The translations under genes and the position numbers were made by a program. A stretch of 64,000 nucleotides of DNA from Lacunisphaera sp. Its GTDB lineage: Bacteria > Verrucomicrobiota > Verrucomicrobiia > Opitutales > Opitutaceae. The stretch is taken from positions 64,501-128,500 of the forward strand of contig SIBQ01000001.1 in assembly GCA_009695095.1 (NCBI GenBank), given 5' to 3'. Below, one piece after another: positions 42,901-51,623 of this stretch. Position 1 is the stretch's first letter. Each line of letters starts with the position of its first letter. Below the pieces are notes generated by a model. The model was not told where the DNA came from and searched no databases. It was given only the letters and a program-made list of their open reading frames with translations.

Positions 42901-43804
42901 ACACATCGACCTCGTGGTCTGCAACACGCTGGCGAGCTTCTGGGGCGTACACCTCGCCCGGCGCGCCGGCAAACCGTCGCTGTTCTATATCCACGAGAGC
43001 ACGTCGATTTTCCGGTTCTTCGAGTTGAAGCTGAAACTGGAATTGCATCACCTCGTCGGCGAGGCCTTCGCCCGGGCGACCCGGGCGCTCTTCCTCTGCG
43101 AGGCCACGCAGACCTACTACGAGGATCACAACCTGCACGGCAATTTCCGCCTGGTGTCGAGCTGGATCCAGCTCGACGTGATGGAGGAATTCCGCCGCGC
43201 GCACACCCGCACCGGGTTGCGCCGCAAACATGGATTCAAGGACGACGAGGTCGTGATCGCCAACATCGGCACGGTCTGCGAGCGGAAGGGCCAGCATATC
43301 TTCCTCCGGGCCATCGAGCACTTCAACCGGCAGCAAGGCGGCGGGCCTCCGGTGCGCTTCGTGATGGTGGGCGCGCGGCCGGGCATCTACCTCGACCTGC
43401 TGCAGCGTGACATCGCCCGGCTCGGCCTGGCCAGCGTCACGTTCGTGCCGGAGACCCGCGAGGTGTTTGATTTCTTCCTGCTGGCCGATCTGTTCGTGTG
43501 CACGAGCTTCGAAGAGTCCTTCCCCCGCGTGGTGATGGAAGCGATGGTCTTCCGCACCCCGATGGTCACCACCGACGTGCACGGCATCGCGGAGATGATC
43601 GGTCAACGGCAGGAGGGCTATCTGGTGAAACCTGGCGACGTCGAGGGTCTCTCGCGGATGATGCGCACCTGCCTCGCCAAGGAGCGCAGCGGCAAATCGC
43701 TCACGCCAGCCGCCTATTCGAAGGCGCTGCGCCATTACGATTCCACCAAGGTGCTGCCCCACCACGCCGCACTGGCCCGCGAAGCGGTGCTCGGGCACGA
43801 GTAA
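39923..43804 (+). CDS. Giant modular glycosyltransferase: two accessory domains, degenerate GT2, GT2, GT4
   Basis: A 1293-aa paralogue of the 29119 protein with the same order. Accessory domains: about 8-115 (VWISGWFLSK, GMPRPEIEQ) and 150-275 (RVEGWIIHQK, LERPEAAQLFPG, FAELEDGTRHLVF). First GT2 (about 376-590): the nucleotide-binding strand reads FTLLIDPAGCT instead of VIVPAYN, and the DHDD metal site is replaced by LPGHSRLS, so it has probably lost catalysis, though the later YTDEDLMDD is kept. Second GT2 (about 627-850) is intact (TIVIPTRDKLHLL, LNNDVNA). GT4 (about 910-1290) is intact (LTHNLNLEGAPLFLLEYA, YIHEST, CERKGQH, FEESFPRVVMEAM). Start is GTG. Confidence 0.92.
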   Translation: MNENDAYIFDVEEPREWVFAGEPVWISGWFLSKAGAVFSDVRAVIDGLPHLGILGMPRPEIEQRHRGHTGLPHAGFLLRVNPPRSARELRLELLDAGHHWVEIWRTAIKVRQGGKRGGRYNLKLLPDHLHRLLQARRTDPAAELAPLADVLALEGAAVPLDTLPNPPFFGALEKPELVGGTQYGKVRVEGWIIHQKQRLVRLTGSTHPLVENDFVYGNLERPEAAQLFPGHPYAARSQYFGLLDIDENAPGPAVIKMFAELEDGTRHLVFARRFHARACHIWERPLPAFNWGEFLQCVLALLGAARRHRQQLGSVTAQWQALQAASALYRREAPAVVAPDDSRQDQYLAWLRTNRLTPRLRQALAGSAKNIAHGPRFTLLIDPAGCTDTHLRELALSLQAQIYPHWEAWFIGEKPPAGADARCKSERCAGLKDFARALNSAADQARGTHLTLLPGHSRLSPDALLEIAERIVARPELELVYTDEDLMDDSGAQSAPKFKPAWSPALALSGLSPGQLSFVRNDRFAAVGSFRDEYRLVPWADVLWRVGDKLAPDNVAQVPLVCHHARAEVSRHVEPSDPSVEQARKALTETMTRRDWAAAPFLPETAHHRRLSYHQLRWDQNILARLPVTIVIPTRDKLHLLQECVELLEETVDWRHAKLVIVDDHSRDADAVRYLEQIQKRDDLRCKVVRPADRGAPFNYSHLVNLALPHVDTPLVLHLNNDVNALERGWLEEMAGWFTQPDVGVVGAKLVYPDRTLNHTGIIIGPHGGLADTPYAKVAERDVPGVEWHAAAREVSAVTGACLMARTSVYRELGEFDEKDFGVAYNDVDFCLRVRAAGHRIIYTPQAQLMHWGSATRGVTFDEAEHIAFVRRYPAYRDPYLSPNLELAGGGLRCRGAGTVRPNRAGKLRLLLLTHNLNLEGAPLFLLEYATYMAHEAGFSLEVLSSQDGPLRAAYEALGAHITFIDAAPVYLAGDEEIFHGRVADIAHQVDWEHIDLVVCNTLASFWGVHLARRAGKPSLFYIHESTSIFRFFELKLKLELHHLVGEAFARATRALFLCEATQTYYEDHNLHGNFRLVSSWIQLDVMEEFRRAHTRTGLRRKHGFKDDEVVIANIGTVCERKGQHIFLRAIEHFNRQQGGGPPVRFVMVGARPGIYLDLLQRDIARLGLASVTFVPETREVFDFFLLADLFVCTSFEESFPRVVMEAMVFRTPMVTTDVHGIAEMIGQRQEGYLVKPGDVEGLSRMMRTCLAKERSGKSLTPAAYSKALRHYDSTKVLPHHAALAREAVLGHE

Positions 43805-43812
43805 GTCCGCCC

Positions 43813-45158
43813 ATGCTGAAGCATCGGCGCATCCTTTTCTTTGCGGCGCTGCTCCTCGCCCCTTTGCTGCTCCGCTGGCCGGGGCTGGAGAAAAAAATCT
43901 GGAACGTCGGGCAGTGACCTTCACCGTGGCCCAGCAGATCCTGGCCGGCGCAATCCCCTACCGCGATGCGGTGGACCAGCGCAATCCGCTCGTCCCTTAC
44001 CTGCAGGCCGCGGTGTTTGCGGTCGCGGGTGACTGGAACTTGCGCGCCCAGCACACCGCGCTGGCCCTGATGACCGGCCTCACGGCCGTCCTGCTCTGGC
44101 TGACCGCCCGCCGGCTGGGTGAGGAAGCCACCGGGGTGGCCGGAGCGCTGTGGTTCACGCTGCTCTGCATTGTGCTGCCCTCGGTGCGCGACACCATGCC
44201 GGCGCATACAGCCTGGTATCTGATCTTTTTTTCCAGCGCGGGTTTCTGGTGCCTGGCCCAGGCGTGGCACTCCGGCAGGATGACGTGGGCCACCGCCGCG
44301 GGCGCGGCCTTCGGCCTGTCTTTTCTCGCCAAGCAACCCGGCGTGCTTGATTTCGGCGTTGCCCTGGTGCTGGGCCTGCTCGGTGCCTGGGCTTGCCCCG
44401 ACCGCCGGCAAAAACTGGCCGCTCAATTGGCCGCACTCCTGGCCGGATTTGCCGCGCCGTTGCTGGTCACGGGAATATATTTCGCGGCCAAGGGCGCCTG
44501 GTCCGACCTGGTCTATTATACATGGACCTACAACAACACCCTTTACGTCCCGGAAATTCCCCTGCTGGAACGCTGGCAGACGATCAGGGTGCCATTCGTC
44601 ATTGCCTGGGAGTATCATCCCACCGTGGTGGTCACGGGTGTGCTGGCTGCCGTCATCCTGCTCGGGCGCGCTCCCGCGCGGCTCCTGCGGCAACCAAGGA
44701 ATATTGATCTGCCGGGCTGGTTGATTCTCGGTTGGTGCGCTTCCGGCTTGATCTCCACCACCCTGAGCGGCCGCGGTTTCACCCATTACTCCATTCAGTT
44801 GATCCCAGGGCTGAGTCTGGCCTGCGGCTGGATAACCGCGCGGTTGTGGGCAGCCGGCCAGAGCTGGTCGGAACCAAACCGATTCCACCGCTGGCTGGTG
44901 CGGGCCGCCGCCGCCCTCGCTCTAGGCTGGCTGCTCTGCCCCCTGCCCGGGCGCATCCGCGCGTTCGACCTGCCCGAGCCGAGCGCGGATGCGGTGGCGG
45001 CCCTCGTGCGCCGGCACACCGGACCCCAGGACCGGATTTTTGTCTGGGGCTATAACCCGGAAATCTACGCGCTCAGCCAGCGGTTGCCGGCGACACCCTT
45101 TCTCTACAGCACGTTTCTGACCGGCCTCATCCCCTGGACCAATCTCGATCCCTTGTAG
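43813..45158 (+). pseudogene. Membrane half of a broken GT-C glycosyltransferase gene
   Basis: ATG 43813 opens a frame with one membrane helix and KKIWNVG, ending at TGA 43915. The rest of the protein continues in another frame from 43914: VAQQILAGAIPYRDAVDQRNP and a GT-C membrane domain of about 410 residues, closely matching the intact gene at 49504 (WNVDEAIH...YRDAIDQRTP). Comparison of spacing shows four bases missing at about 43909. The frame then ends at TAG 45156-45158 in the middle of a conserved stretch (IPWTNLDPL, stop, NTDYAVVPG). Two independent lesions argue for a decaying gene, though sequencing error at one of them is possible. Confidence 0.82.
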
Positions 45159-45176
45159 AACACGGATTACGCCGTC

Positions 45177-47027
45177 GTGCCCGGGGCCTGGGACAAATTT
45201 CTCCGGAACTGGCAACTCCATCCCCCCGCCCTCGTCGCCGACGGCCGAACCCAGCGAGGTTTCCTCAAATACCCGCTGGAAAAGCAACCGTTGCTCTGGC
45301 CGCTGATCGAGTCGGACTATGCCGAGATCGAGATCAACCTTGCCGACCAACACGGCTTCTGGCTTTTCCAGCGCCTTGAATCCGTCACGCCCCAATCCCG
45401 GCCCGATGGCCTGCTGGCCAGCGACGACGTGCAACTCCGCGTGGCCGCATCCCTGACCGGCCAGACCGCGCGCGTGACCGTGCAGGCCCCGGCGGAGACC
45501 AGCGCGCTCGAACTTTACCTCGATGGCACGCTCCACCGCCGGCTGACCTGCTCCCCCGGATCGCCCGTGCAGGCGGTTTTTTTCATCCCACCGGGCGACT
45601 GGTCGGGGCGGGTTTGCCGCGTGCAGGCTGTCGCGGTCAGCCCGCACGCCAGTCTCGCGAGTCCGGAGCAAGAGCTCAGTGTCAGCCGACCAGCCACGGT
45701 CGTGGGTGGCCCGCCGCTGGAATTCGACGGACGCAGTATTGTTGCGCTCGAATCGAGCACCATCACCGGTGGAGCCATCCTGTTGAAAAAAGGGGTGCCG
45801 CACTGGGACGGGCATGCCCCCTCGCGCCTAGTCTATCCCTGGGTGCCCGGCATGAACTCGCCAGCTTTTTCTTTCGGTCTCGAGGACCTGGCCCTCGAGA
45901 CCATCCCGCCGAACACGACCGATGGCATCGAGGTGATCGTGCAGGTGGAGGACCAAGCTGGCCGCCTGACCCAGATCTATCACCGCTACCTCGACCGGGA
46001 GCTGGCCCGTCGCGCCCGCGGCCGGGTGGTTGATTACGTCCCCCTGCCCAAGGGCGCCCCCGGCCGGATCATTCTGCTGATGACCCCTGGTCCGCTCAAC
46101 GATCCGGCCTACGACTGGAGCTACTGGCTGTGGATCCGGGCCGACCGCTCGCTGGTCGCCCTGGTGGCTGGCGACAACGCGCGCTACCCGATCCGGATCG
46201 AAGCACCGGTCGATTTGCGCCAGGCGGAATTCAACGGCCACTTCATCACCGTGACGGAGGCGCCCGCCTTCATTGAATTCACCGCCACCCCCGACCTGAG
46301 CCAAGTGTCGGGTGATTTTGGCCTGCTCGACACTGCCTGGCTCGGGGACGAAAAAACCGGACCGGTGGACTTTGTCGTCTCCCTCCACAAACCGGATGGC
46401 AGCGAAACCCGGTTGTTTGAGCGGTCATTGGATCCGGCGAAAGTTCCGGATGACCGGGGGATCCGGGCTTTCAACTTCACCATGCCCCAACCGGTGGCCG
46501 GCACGCTCCGATTCGCCGCCCGGCCCAAGACCAGCCGGGGGAATGCCCATGCCTTCTGGGACGGACTGGCCGCCACGCTGTTGCACACGTCCCTGCAGTT
46601 CATCAATGAGACCCAGATCCCCGCCCTGGCGAACAGTGAAGGCCGCTTCGGTTTCCTGAACACCGAGGAGGATGGCCGGCCCTGCCTCGTGGCCCATGCC
46701 CCGGCCACCCTGGTTTATGCTTGGCGCGAGGGTCTGGTGCATCTCACCGGCGAATACGGCCTCATCAGCGGGGCCTACACCAGGGACAACCGGACCGAGG
46801 GCGTCGTCTTTGTGGTGGAAACGGAGGATGCGACCGGAGTGCGCCGGGAGATATTCCGGCGTCATCTCGCACCCATGAGCCAGAAGGCGGATCAGGGTGC
46901 GCAGCCACTGTCCGTGGAGATTCCCGCCGTGCCCGGCGGCCGGCTGATCCTGAGCACCCAGGCCCCGCCTTCCGGCAACCTGAATGCCGCCTGGAGTTAT
47001 TGGCGCGACCTGCGAGTGGCGCCGTGA
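45177..47027 (+). pseudogene. Soluble C-terminal part of the broken GT-C gene, with three beta-sandwich repeats
   Basis: This frame continues directly from the one ending at TAG 45156 and matches the end of the 49504 protein (YAVVPGAWDKF against YAVVPGAMENL), so it is the tail of the same gene. It is 616 aa if started at GTG 45177. After a linker come an Ig-like domain (about 80-170) and three copies of the module seen once in each GT-C neighbour: about 215-320 (TTDGIEVIVQVED, YDWSYWLWIR), 360-465 (DPAKVPDDRGI, HAFWDGLA) and 510-615 (NRTEGVVFVVETED, AAWSYWRDLRV). No signal peptide is present, so on its own it would stay in the cytoplasm. Confidence 0.75.
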
Positions 47028-47445
47028 GCGCCGGCAATGGCGGGTTTTGCCCACTGATTTGTCCTGCTTGGATACAGCCGCAAACTACGCCATGTCCGCC
47101 CAGCCCCGTGATCCGCTCAGGCAAGGATTCTTGCATCCGGTCCATACTTATGCAGACAACAGGACCATCACACAGTCGCAGCGACGCACATGACCACAGT
47201 ATTCGCCCGTCGGAAATAAATTCCCTCCGGGATGGCGGTTCGGGACCCGTCACTTGTCATGGTGGTCGAGCTTGAAATCTCTTGCCACCATCGGTCCACC
47301 TGCTTTCCGCACCCGCCCGGCCCGACGACCGCCGGCCGGGGGACGTTATTTCCCGGCGTTTTGCGGGTAGCGGAGCCGGTGCCGCCAGACGGAGCGTGCT
47401 TGCTGCCTGCTTCCAAGGTCGTCTAAGTTTCTCGACCGCCCAGAC
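47028..47445 (+). other. Longest intergenic gap, with a candidate promoter
   Basis: No convincing gene lies in these 418 bases. A short GC hairpin (CCCGGCC 47316-47322 with GGCCGGG 47334-47340) has no T tract and is not a clear terminator. TTGCTG at 47400-47405, an 18-base spacer and TAAGTT at 47424-47429 form a sigma-70-like promoter whose -10 box ends 16 bases before the ATG at 47446. This is a natural place for a new transcript after the broken GT-C gene. Confidence 0.45.
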
Positions 47446-49497
47446 ATGACTGCTCCCAAGCGCCTGACCGCCCCGCTGCTCGCCCTTTGCCTCACCGTCG
47501 TGTTAGCCCTGAGCTATGCCCTCTACACGCAGCACACTTGGGAGGATTACTATATCACTTACCGCTCAAGCAAGAACCTGGCGACAGGCCATGGCTTGGT
47601 TTACAACGTCGCCGACCGGCTGCACACGTTCACCTCCCCGCTCGGGGTGCTCCTGCCCGCCGTCTCCTGTCTGCTGACGGCCAACTCATCCGACGCGGCG
47701 GCGCTCTGGATTTTCCGGGTGATGTGCGCCGCGGCCCTCGGCGGAGCGGCCGCGCTGCTGGTGCACACGGCCCGGCGGCTGAATTACGCGGCGGTCGCGA
47801 TTTTCTTCCTCGTGGCGTGGCTGGCCACGGATGCCAAGACGGTGGACTACACCATCAACGGCATGGAGACGGCCTTCATGGTGCTGTTCCTCGCCTATGC
47901 GTTCTGGGTGCACGTCAGCGCCGGGCCGCGGCAGTGGCTGCACCTCGGCGTGGCCTGGGCCGGGCTGATGTGGACGCGGCCCGACAGCTTCATCTACATC
48001 GGGCTGATCGCCGCGGGCTTCTGGCTGTTCAACGACGCCCGGCAGAGCGGCACCACCCGGACCAAACTGCTCGGGCTCTTCCTCCGCGCCGGGGCGGTCA
48101 CCACCGCCCTCTACCTGCCGTGGCTGCTGTTCGCGCACTTCTACTATGGCACCATCGTGCCGCACACCATCACGGCCAAGAGCGGCATCGGCGACCCGCG
48201 CGCGATCGCCGGATTGCTCAAGACGGTCCTGCACCTGCCCTTTGATGGCTGGTCGGACTCCGCGTCGATCAAGGGCACCTTCCTGCCCGCCTACTACATG
48301 ATCGGGGGCTGGCCGGAAATGCTGGCTCAGTTCGGCGCGACCATCGCCGTCAGCTGCTCCCTGGTGTGGCTCCTGCCGTTCGTGCGGGTCGAGACGCGCG
48401 TCAGCTCCTTCGCGTTCTTCGGGGCGCACGCCTACCTCAGTTACTTCCCGTATTTCCCGTTCCCGTGGTATCTGCCGAGCACGGTCTTTCTCGCCATCTT
48501 CACGCTGGGCAGCCTGCTGGCGCAGGTCCTGCACGCCGCGGCGCAATGGCAGGCGGCGGACCCAGCCGGCGACCGGCCCCGGCGGCTCGCCACCTTCGCC
48601 CTCATGGCCGCCACGCTGCTGCTGGCCGGGGCGGGCTGGACGACCTGGCAGACGGCGCGCGAGTTTGCGGCCCAGCAGAAATACGTCGAGGACGGCAACC
48701 GCCGGAAAATCGGCGAGTGGCTGCACGAGCAGGCGAAGCCCGGCGACACCGTGTTCATGGAGCCGCTCGGTTACATTGGCTATTTCTCCGGCCTGAAGAC
48801 CTATGATTTCCCGGGCATGTCTTCCCGCGAGATGGTCCAGGCGCGCAAGCAAGTGGGCAATGAATGGGCCGCGCTCATCGAGCACCTCCAGCCCGACTGG
48901 CTGGTGCTGCGTCCGCTGGAGATCGAGCGGCTCAACCGCCTCGCCCCGAACCTGCTGGTCAGTTACTACATGTTCGCCAGGGAATTCTCGGTGGCGGACC
49001 AGATCAGCCAGCTCGATGTCCTGGGCCGGCGCTACCTCGAGATTGATGCGCGCTTCACGGTCTATCATCTCGCCCGAATCAGCCGCTACAAGACTGAGCT
49101 CGTCGAGATCACCAGCCAGTTTTATTCCTCCCGGCAGATCATCGAGGGCGTGGGCATGACCCTGGTGCACGCCCCCGGCCGCATGGTCGTGAAGGTGCCG
49201 CTCCAGGCCGCCACCGTCGAGGTCACCTACGGGTTTCCCCCGGGAGCTTACACCGGCGAGGGCGACAAGACCGACGGGGCCACTTTCCAGATCGAATGGG
49301 AAGGCGACGGCCGGAAGGTGATGCTGCTCGATGCCGTCATCAATCCCGTGGCCAATCCCGCGCACCGCCCGCTGCTGCATTTCAAAGGCGAGCTGCCCGC
49401 GACGACGGATGAAAAGGCCCGCCTGACCTTCCGCACCCTGCCCGGGGCCACGGTGACGAAGGACTGGACCTGCTTGAGCCTGCCGGAATTTCAATAA
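47446..49497 (+). CDS. GT-C membrane glycosyltransferase with C-terminal beta-sandwich
   Basis: A 683-aa protein. After a first helix the periplasmic loop reads HTWEDYYITYRSSKNLATGHG, a pattern typical of GT-C arabinosyl/mannosyl-type transferases (W-E-D with Asp as likely catalytic base). About ten further helices follow to residue 410. The soluble end has a middle domain with PGDTVFMEPLGYIGYFSGL, and a final module of about 105 residues (GDKTDGATFQIEWEGD, TKDWTCLSLPEF) related to that of neighbouring genes but lacking the DRG element. Probably uses a polyprenyl-phosphate sugar in the periplasm. Confidence 0.88.
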   Translation: MTAPKRLTAPLLALCLTVVLALSYALYTQHTWEDYYITYRSSKNLATGHGLVYNVADRLHTFTSPLGVLLPAVSCLLTANSSDAAALWIFRVMCAAALGGAAALLVHTARRLNYAAVAIFFLVAWLATDAKTVDYTINGMETAFMVLFLAYAFWVHVSAGPRQWLHLGVAWAGLMWTRPDSFIYIGLIAAGFWLFNDARQSGTTRTKLLGLFLRAGAVTTALYLPWLLFAHFYYGTIVPHTITAKSGIGDPRAIAGLLKTVLHLPFDGWSDSASIKGTFLPAYYMIGGWPEMLAQFGATIAVSCSLVWLLPFVRVETRVSSFAFFGAHAYLSYFPYFPFPWYLPSTVFLAIFTLGSLLAQVLHAAAQWQAADPAGDRPRRLATFALMAATLLLAGAGWTTWQTAREFAAQQKYVEDGNRRKIGEWLHEQAKPGDTVFMEPLGYIGYFSGLKTYDFPGMSSREMVQARKQVGNEWAALIEHLQPDWLVLRPLEIERLNRLAPNLLVSYYMFAREFSVADQISQLDVLGRRYLEIDARFTVYHLARISRYKTELVEITSQFYSSRQIIEGVGMTLVHAPGRMVVKVPLQAATVEVTYGFPPGAYTGEGDKTDGATFQIEWEGDGRKVMLLDAVINPVANPAHRPLLHFKGELPATTDEKARLTFRTLPGATVTKDWTCLSLPEFQ

Positions 49498-49503
49498 GTC
49501 GCG

Positions 49504-51588
49504 ATGAACGCCCCGACCCGCACCCAGCACTGGCTGCCTTGGATGGTGGCGGGAATTCTGGCCGTCGGGGTCTTTGCCCTGCGCTGGCCGACCTTTGATT
49601 TCAAGGTCTGGAACGTCGACGAGGCTATCCACGCGGCGGTCGCGCGCACGCTGCTCGACGGTGGTGTGCTATATCGCGACGCGATCGACCAGCGCACCCC
49701 GCTGACCTACTACGCGGTCGCGGCCCTTTTCCGGGTCAGCGGCGAAAACAACATCCGGGCGATGCACGTCTTGGCTTGCGCACTCATTGCGGCGACTGCC
49801 TTTGGGCTCTTCCTGCTCGGCCGCCGCTGGTGGGGCACTGTCGCCGGGCTGTGGGCCGCGCTGCTCTTCGCCGTCCTCTCCTCCGCCCTGTTTTATCCCG
49901 GGGACACGTATGCGCTGAACACGGAGTGGTTCGTCGCGTGTTTCACCACCTGGGCGGCGTGGGCTTTCTGGCGCGGGGCCCCGGCCGCGGCCGGCGGGCT
50001 GCTCGGCCTCGCCTTTCTCTCCAAGCAGCCCGCGCTGCTGGATCTCATCGCCCCGCTGGCCGTGCTGGCCTATGGCGCGTGGCGGGAACGCGAGCGGTGG
50101 TCGCGCCTCGCCGCGCGCATGGCCGTGGTGCTGGCCGGTTTCGCCACGCCGGTTTTGCTGGTCGTGGTTTATTTCGCCGCGCGCGGGGCGCTGGCCGATT
50201 TTTATTTCTGGGCCTGGCAATACAACCTGCAGTATTACGGGCCGGAAGCCGGCACTGCGGACCGCCTGCTCTCCGCGCTGCGGGCCGGCCAGCTGCTGGG
50301 CGCGCATTATCCCCTGGTGCTCGCCGCCGCCGCGGGCGCGGCCGGCTTCGCCCTCATTCGCGTGTTGCAGCTGCGCCCCGAGGCCGGCGAGCAGGCGGCC
50401 AATCCGCCGCGGCTCTATCTGCTGGCTTGGTCCGCCACCTCACTGGCGGGAGCCGCTGCGGGCGGACGCGACTATGATCACTATTACATCCAGTTCCTCC
50501 CGGCCTGCTGCCTGGCCGCCGCCCTGGGTCTGGCCGGCCTCGTCCGGTGGACGCGCGCGCAGCGCGCCGAGCGGATCCTGTTTCCCGCCGCCCTGCTGCT
50601 GTCGGCGCTGGTGCTCGCGCAACTCGGTTACGGCGTCGGGCAATTTCGCGGGCGGCCACCCCTGCCGGTCGATCCCTCGCTCCGGGCCGCCGAGTTCATC
50701 CAGGCCCACACGCGCGCGGACGAGCGCATCTTCGTCTGGGGCTACCATCCCGACATCTACCTCTTTGCGGACCGCCGGCCGGCGAGCCGCTACCTCTACG
50801 CCTCGTTTGTCACCGGGCTGATCCCGTGGACCAACACCGCCCCCGAGCGCGATACCGCCTACGCCGTTGTGCCCGGCGCGATGGAGAATCTGCTGCACGA
50901 TCTGGCGGCGCAGCCCCCGGCCTTCATCGTAGATTGCAGCGCGGGACCCAACCGCCACTGGCAGAAATATCCCCTGGATAAATTTCCCGTCCTACACGAT
51001 TTCATCCGCCAACACTACCGGGTGGTGGAAGCCGGTCAGTTCGTGCCCCAGGGTTTCCGTCTCTTCCAGTTGCGCGCCTCCGGGCAGCAAGCGGAGACGC
51101 CCCTGGGCCCGCCGGATCTTCCGGTCGCCATCGCCGCCACCCTGAAACTAGGCATGGTCGCGGCCGGCCTGGAGCCGGTCCGGGCCAGCGCACCGCACGG
51201 CGCCAATCTCTCGATGGTCGAGGGCCGGCTCAGATATTTTGCGCACGCCCCCTCGTCCATTGTCTATCGACTGCCGGTCGGCGGTGGCGCCCTGCGCGGC
51301 GGATTCGGCATCAGGCCGGCGGCGTATGCCCCGGAAAACAAGGCCCCCACCGACGGCGCGGAATTCGTCATTCGCTGGCGGCCAGCGAACGGAGGCGAGT
51401 TGGTGCTGCTGCGCCGGCTCCTGCGCCCGCACGAGGAACTGACCGACCGTGGCCTGCAATCCTTCCGGGTCGAGCTGCCGGCGGACCCCGGGGGCGAGCT
51501 CGAACTTGCCATCACCGCCGGCCCGGCGGACAGCGCGACAAGCGACTGGACATACTGGTCGGATTTGCTGTTAGAAACTGCTCGCTAA
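49504..51588 (+). CDS. GT-C (GT39-like) membrane glycosyltransferase with C-terminal beta-sandwich
   Basis: A 694-aa protein and the intact sister of the broken gene at 43813. The first loop has VWNVDEAIHAAVARTLLDGG and YRDAIDQRTPL, with acidic residues at the positions expected for GT39-like active sites. The SKQPALLDL segment and the FVWGYHPDIYLFADRRPASR periplasmic motif are shared with the sister. The last about 105 residues are the common module (APTDGAEFVIRW, LTDRGLQSFRVEL, SDWTYWSDLLL), here in one copy instead of three. Starts six bases after the upstream stop. Confidence 0.9.
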   Translation: MNAPTRTQHWLPWMVAGILAVGVFALRWPTFDFKVWNVDEAIHAAVARTLLDGGVLYRDAIDQRTPLTYYAVAALFRVSGENNIRAMHVLACALIAATAFGLFLLGRRWWGTVAGLWAALLFAVLSSALFYPGDTYALNTEWFVACFTTWAAWAFWRGAPAAAGGLLGLAFLSKQPALLDLIAPLAVLAYGAWRERERWSRLAARMAVVLAGFATPVLLVVVYFAARGALADFYFWAWQYNLQYYGPEAGTADRLLSALRAGQLLGAHYPLVLAAAAGAAGFALIRVLQLRPEAGEQAANPPRLYLLAWSATSLAGAAAGGRDYDHYYIQFLPACCLAAALGLAGLVRWTRAQRAERILFPAALLLSALVLAQLGYGVGQFRGRPPLPVDPSLRAAEFIQAHTRADERIFVWGYHPDIYLFADRRPASRYLYASFVTGLIPWTNTAPERDTAYAVVPGAMENLLHDLAAQPPAFIVDCSAGPNRHWQKYPLDKFPVLHDFIRQHYRVVEAGQFVPQGFRLFQLRASGQQAETPLGPPDLPVAIAATLKLGMVAAGLEPVRASAPHGANLSMVEGRLRYFAHAPSSIVYRLPVGGGALRGGFGIRPAAYAPENKAPTDGAEFVIRWRPANGGELVLLRRLLRPHEELTDRGLQSFRVELPADPGGELELAITAGPADSATSDWTYWSDLLLETAR

Positions 51589-51623
51589 TCCCCAGCCTCA
51601 CCCCGCTCATCCTGTTTACTTCC

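Noticed and set aside
45156-45158. In-frame TAG as a recoded codon (read-through or pyrrolysine)
   Set aside because: The same gene also has a frameshift 1.2 kb upstream, so decay explains it more simply. No recoding element was seen.
47316-47340. GC hairpin as terminator of the broken GT-C gene
   Set aside because: The stem is 7 bp without a T tract and lies almost 300 bases after the stop; too weak to call.
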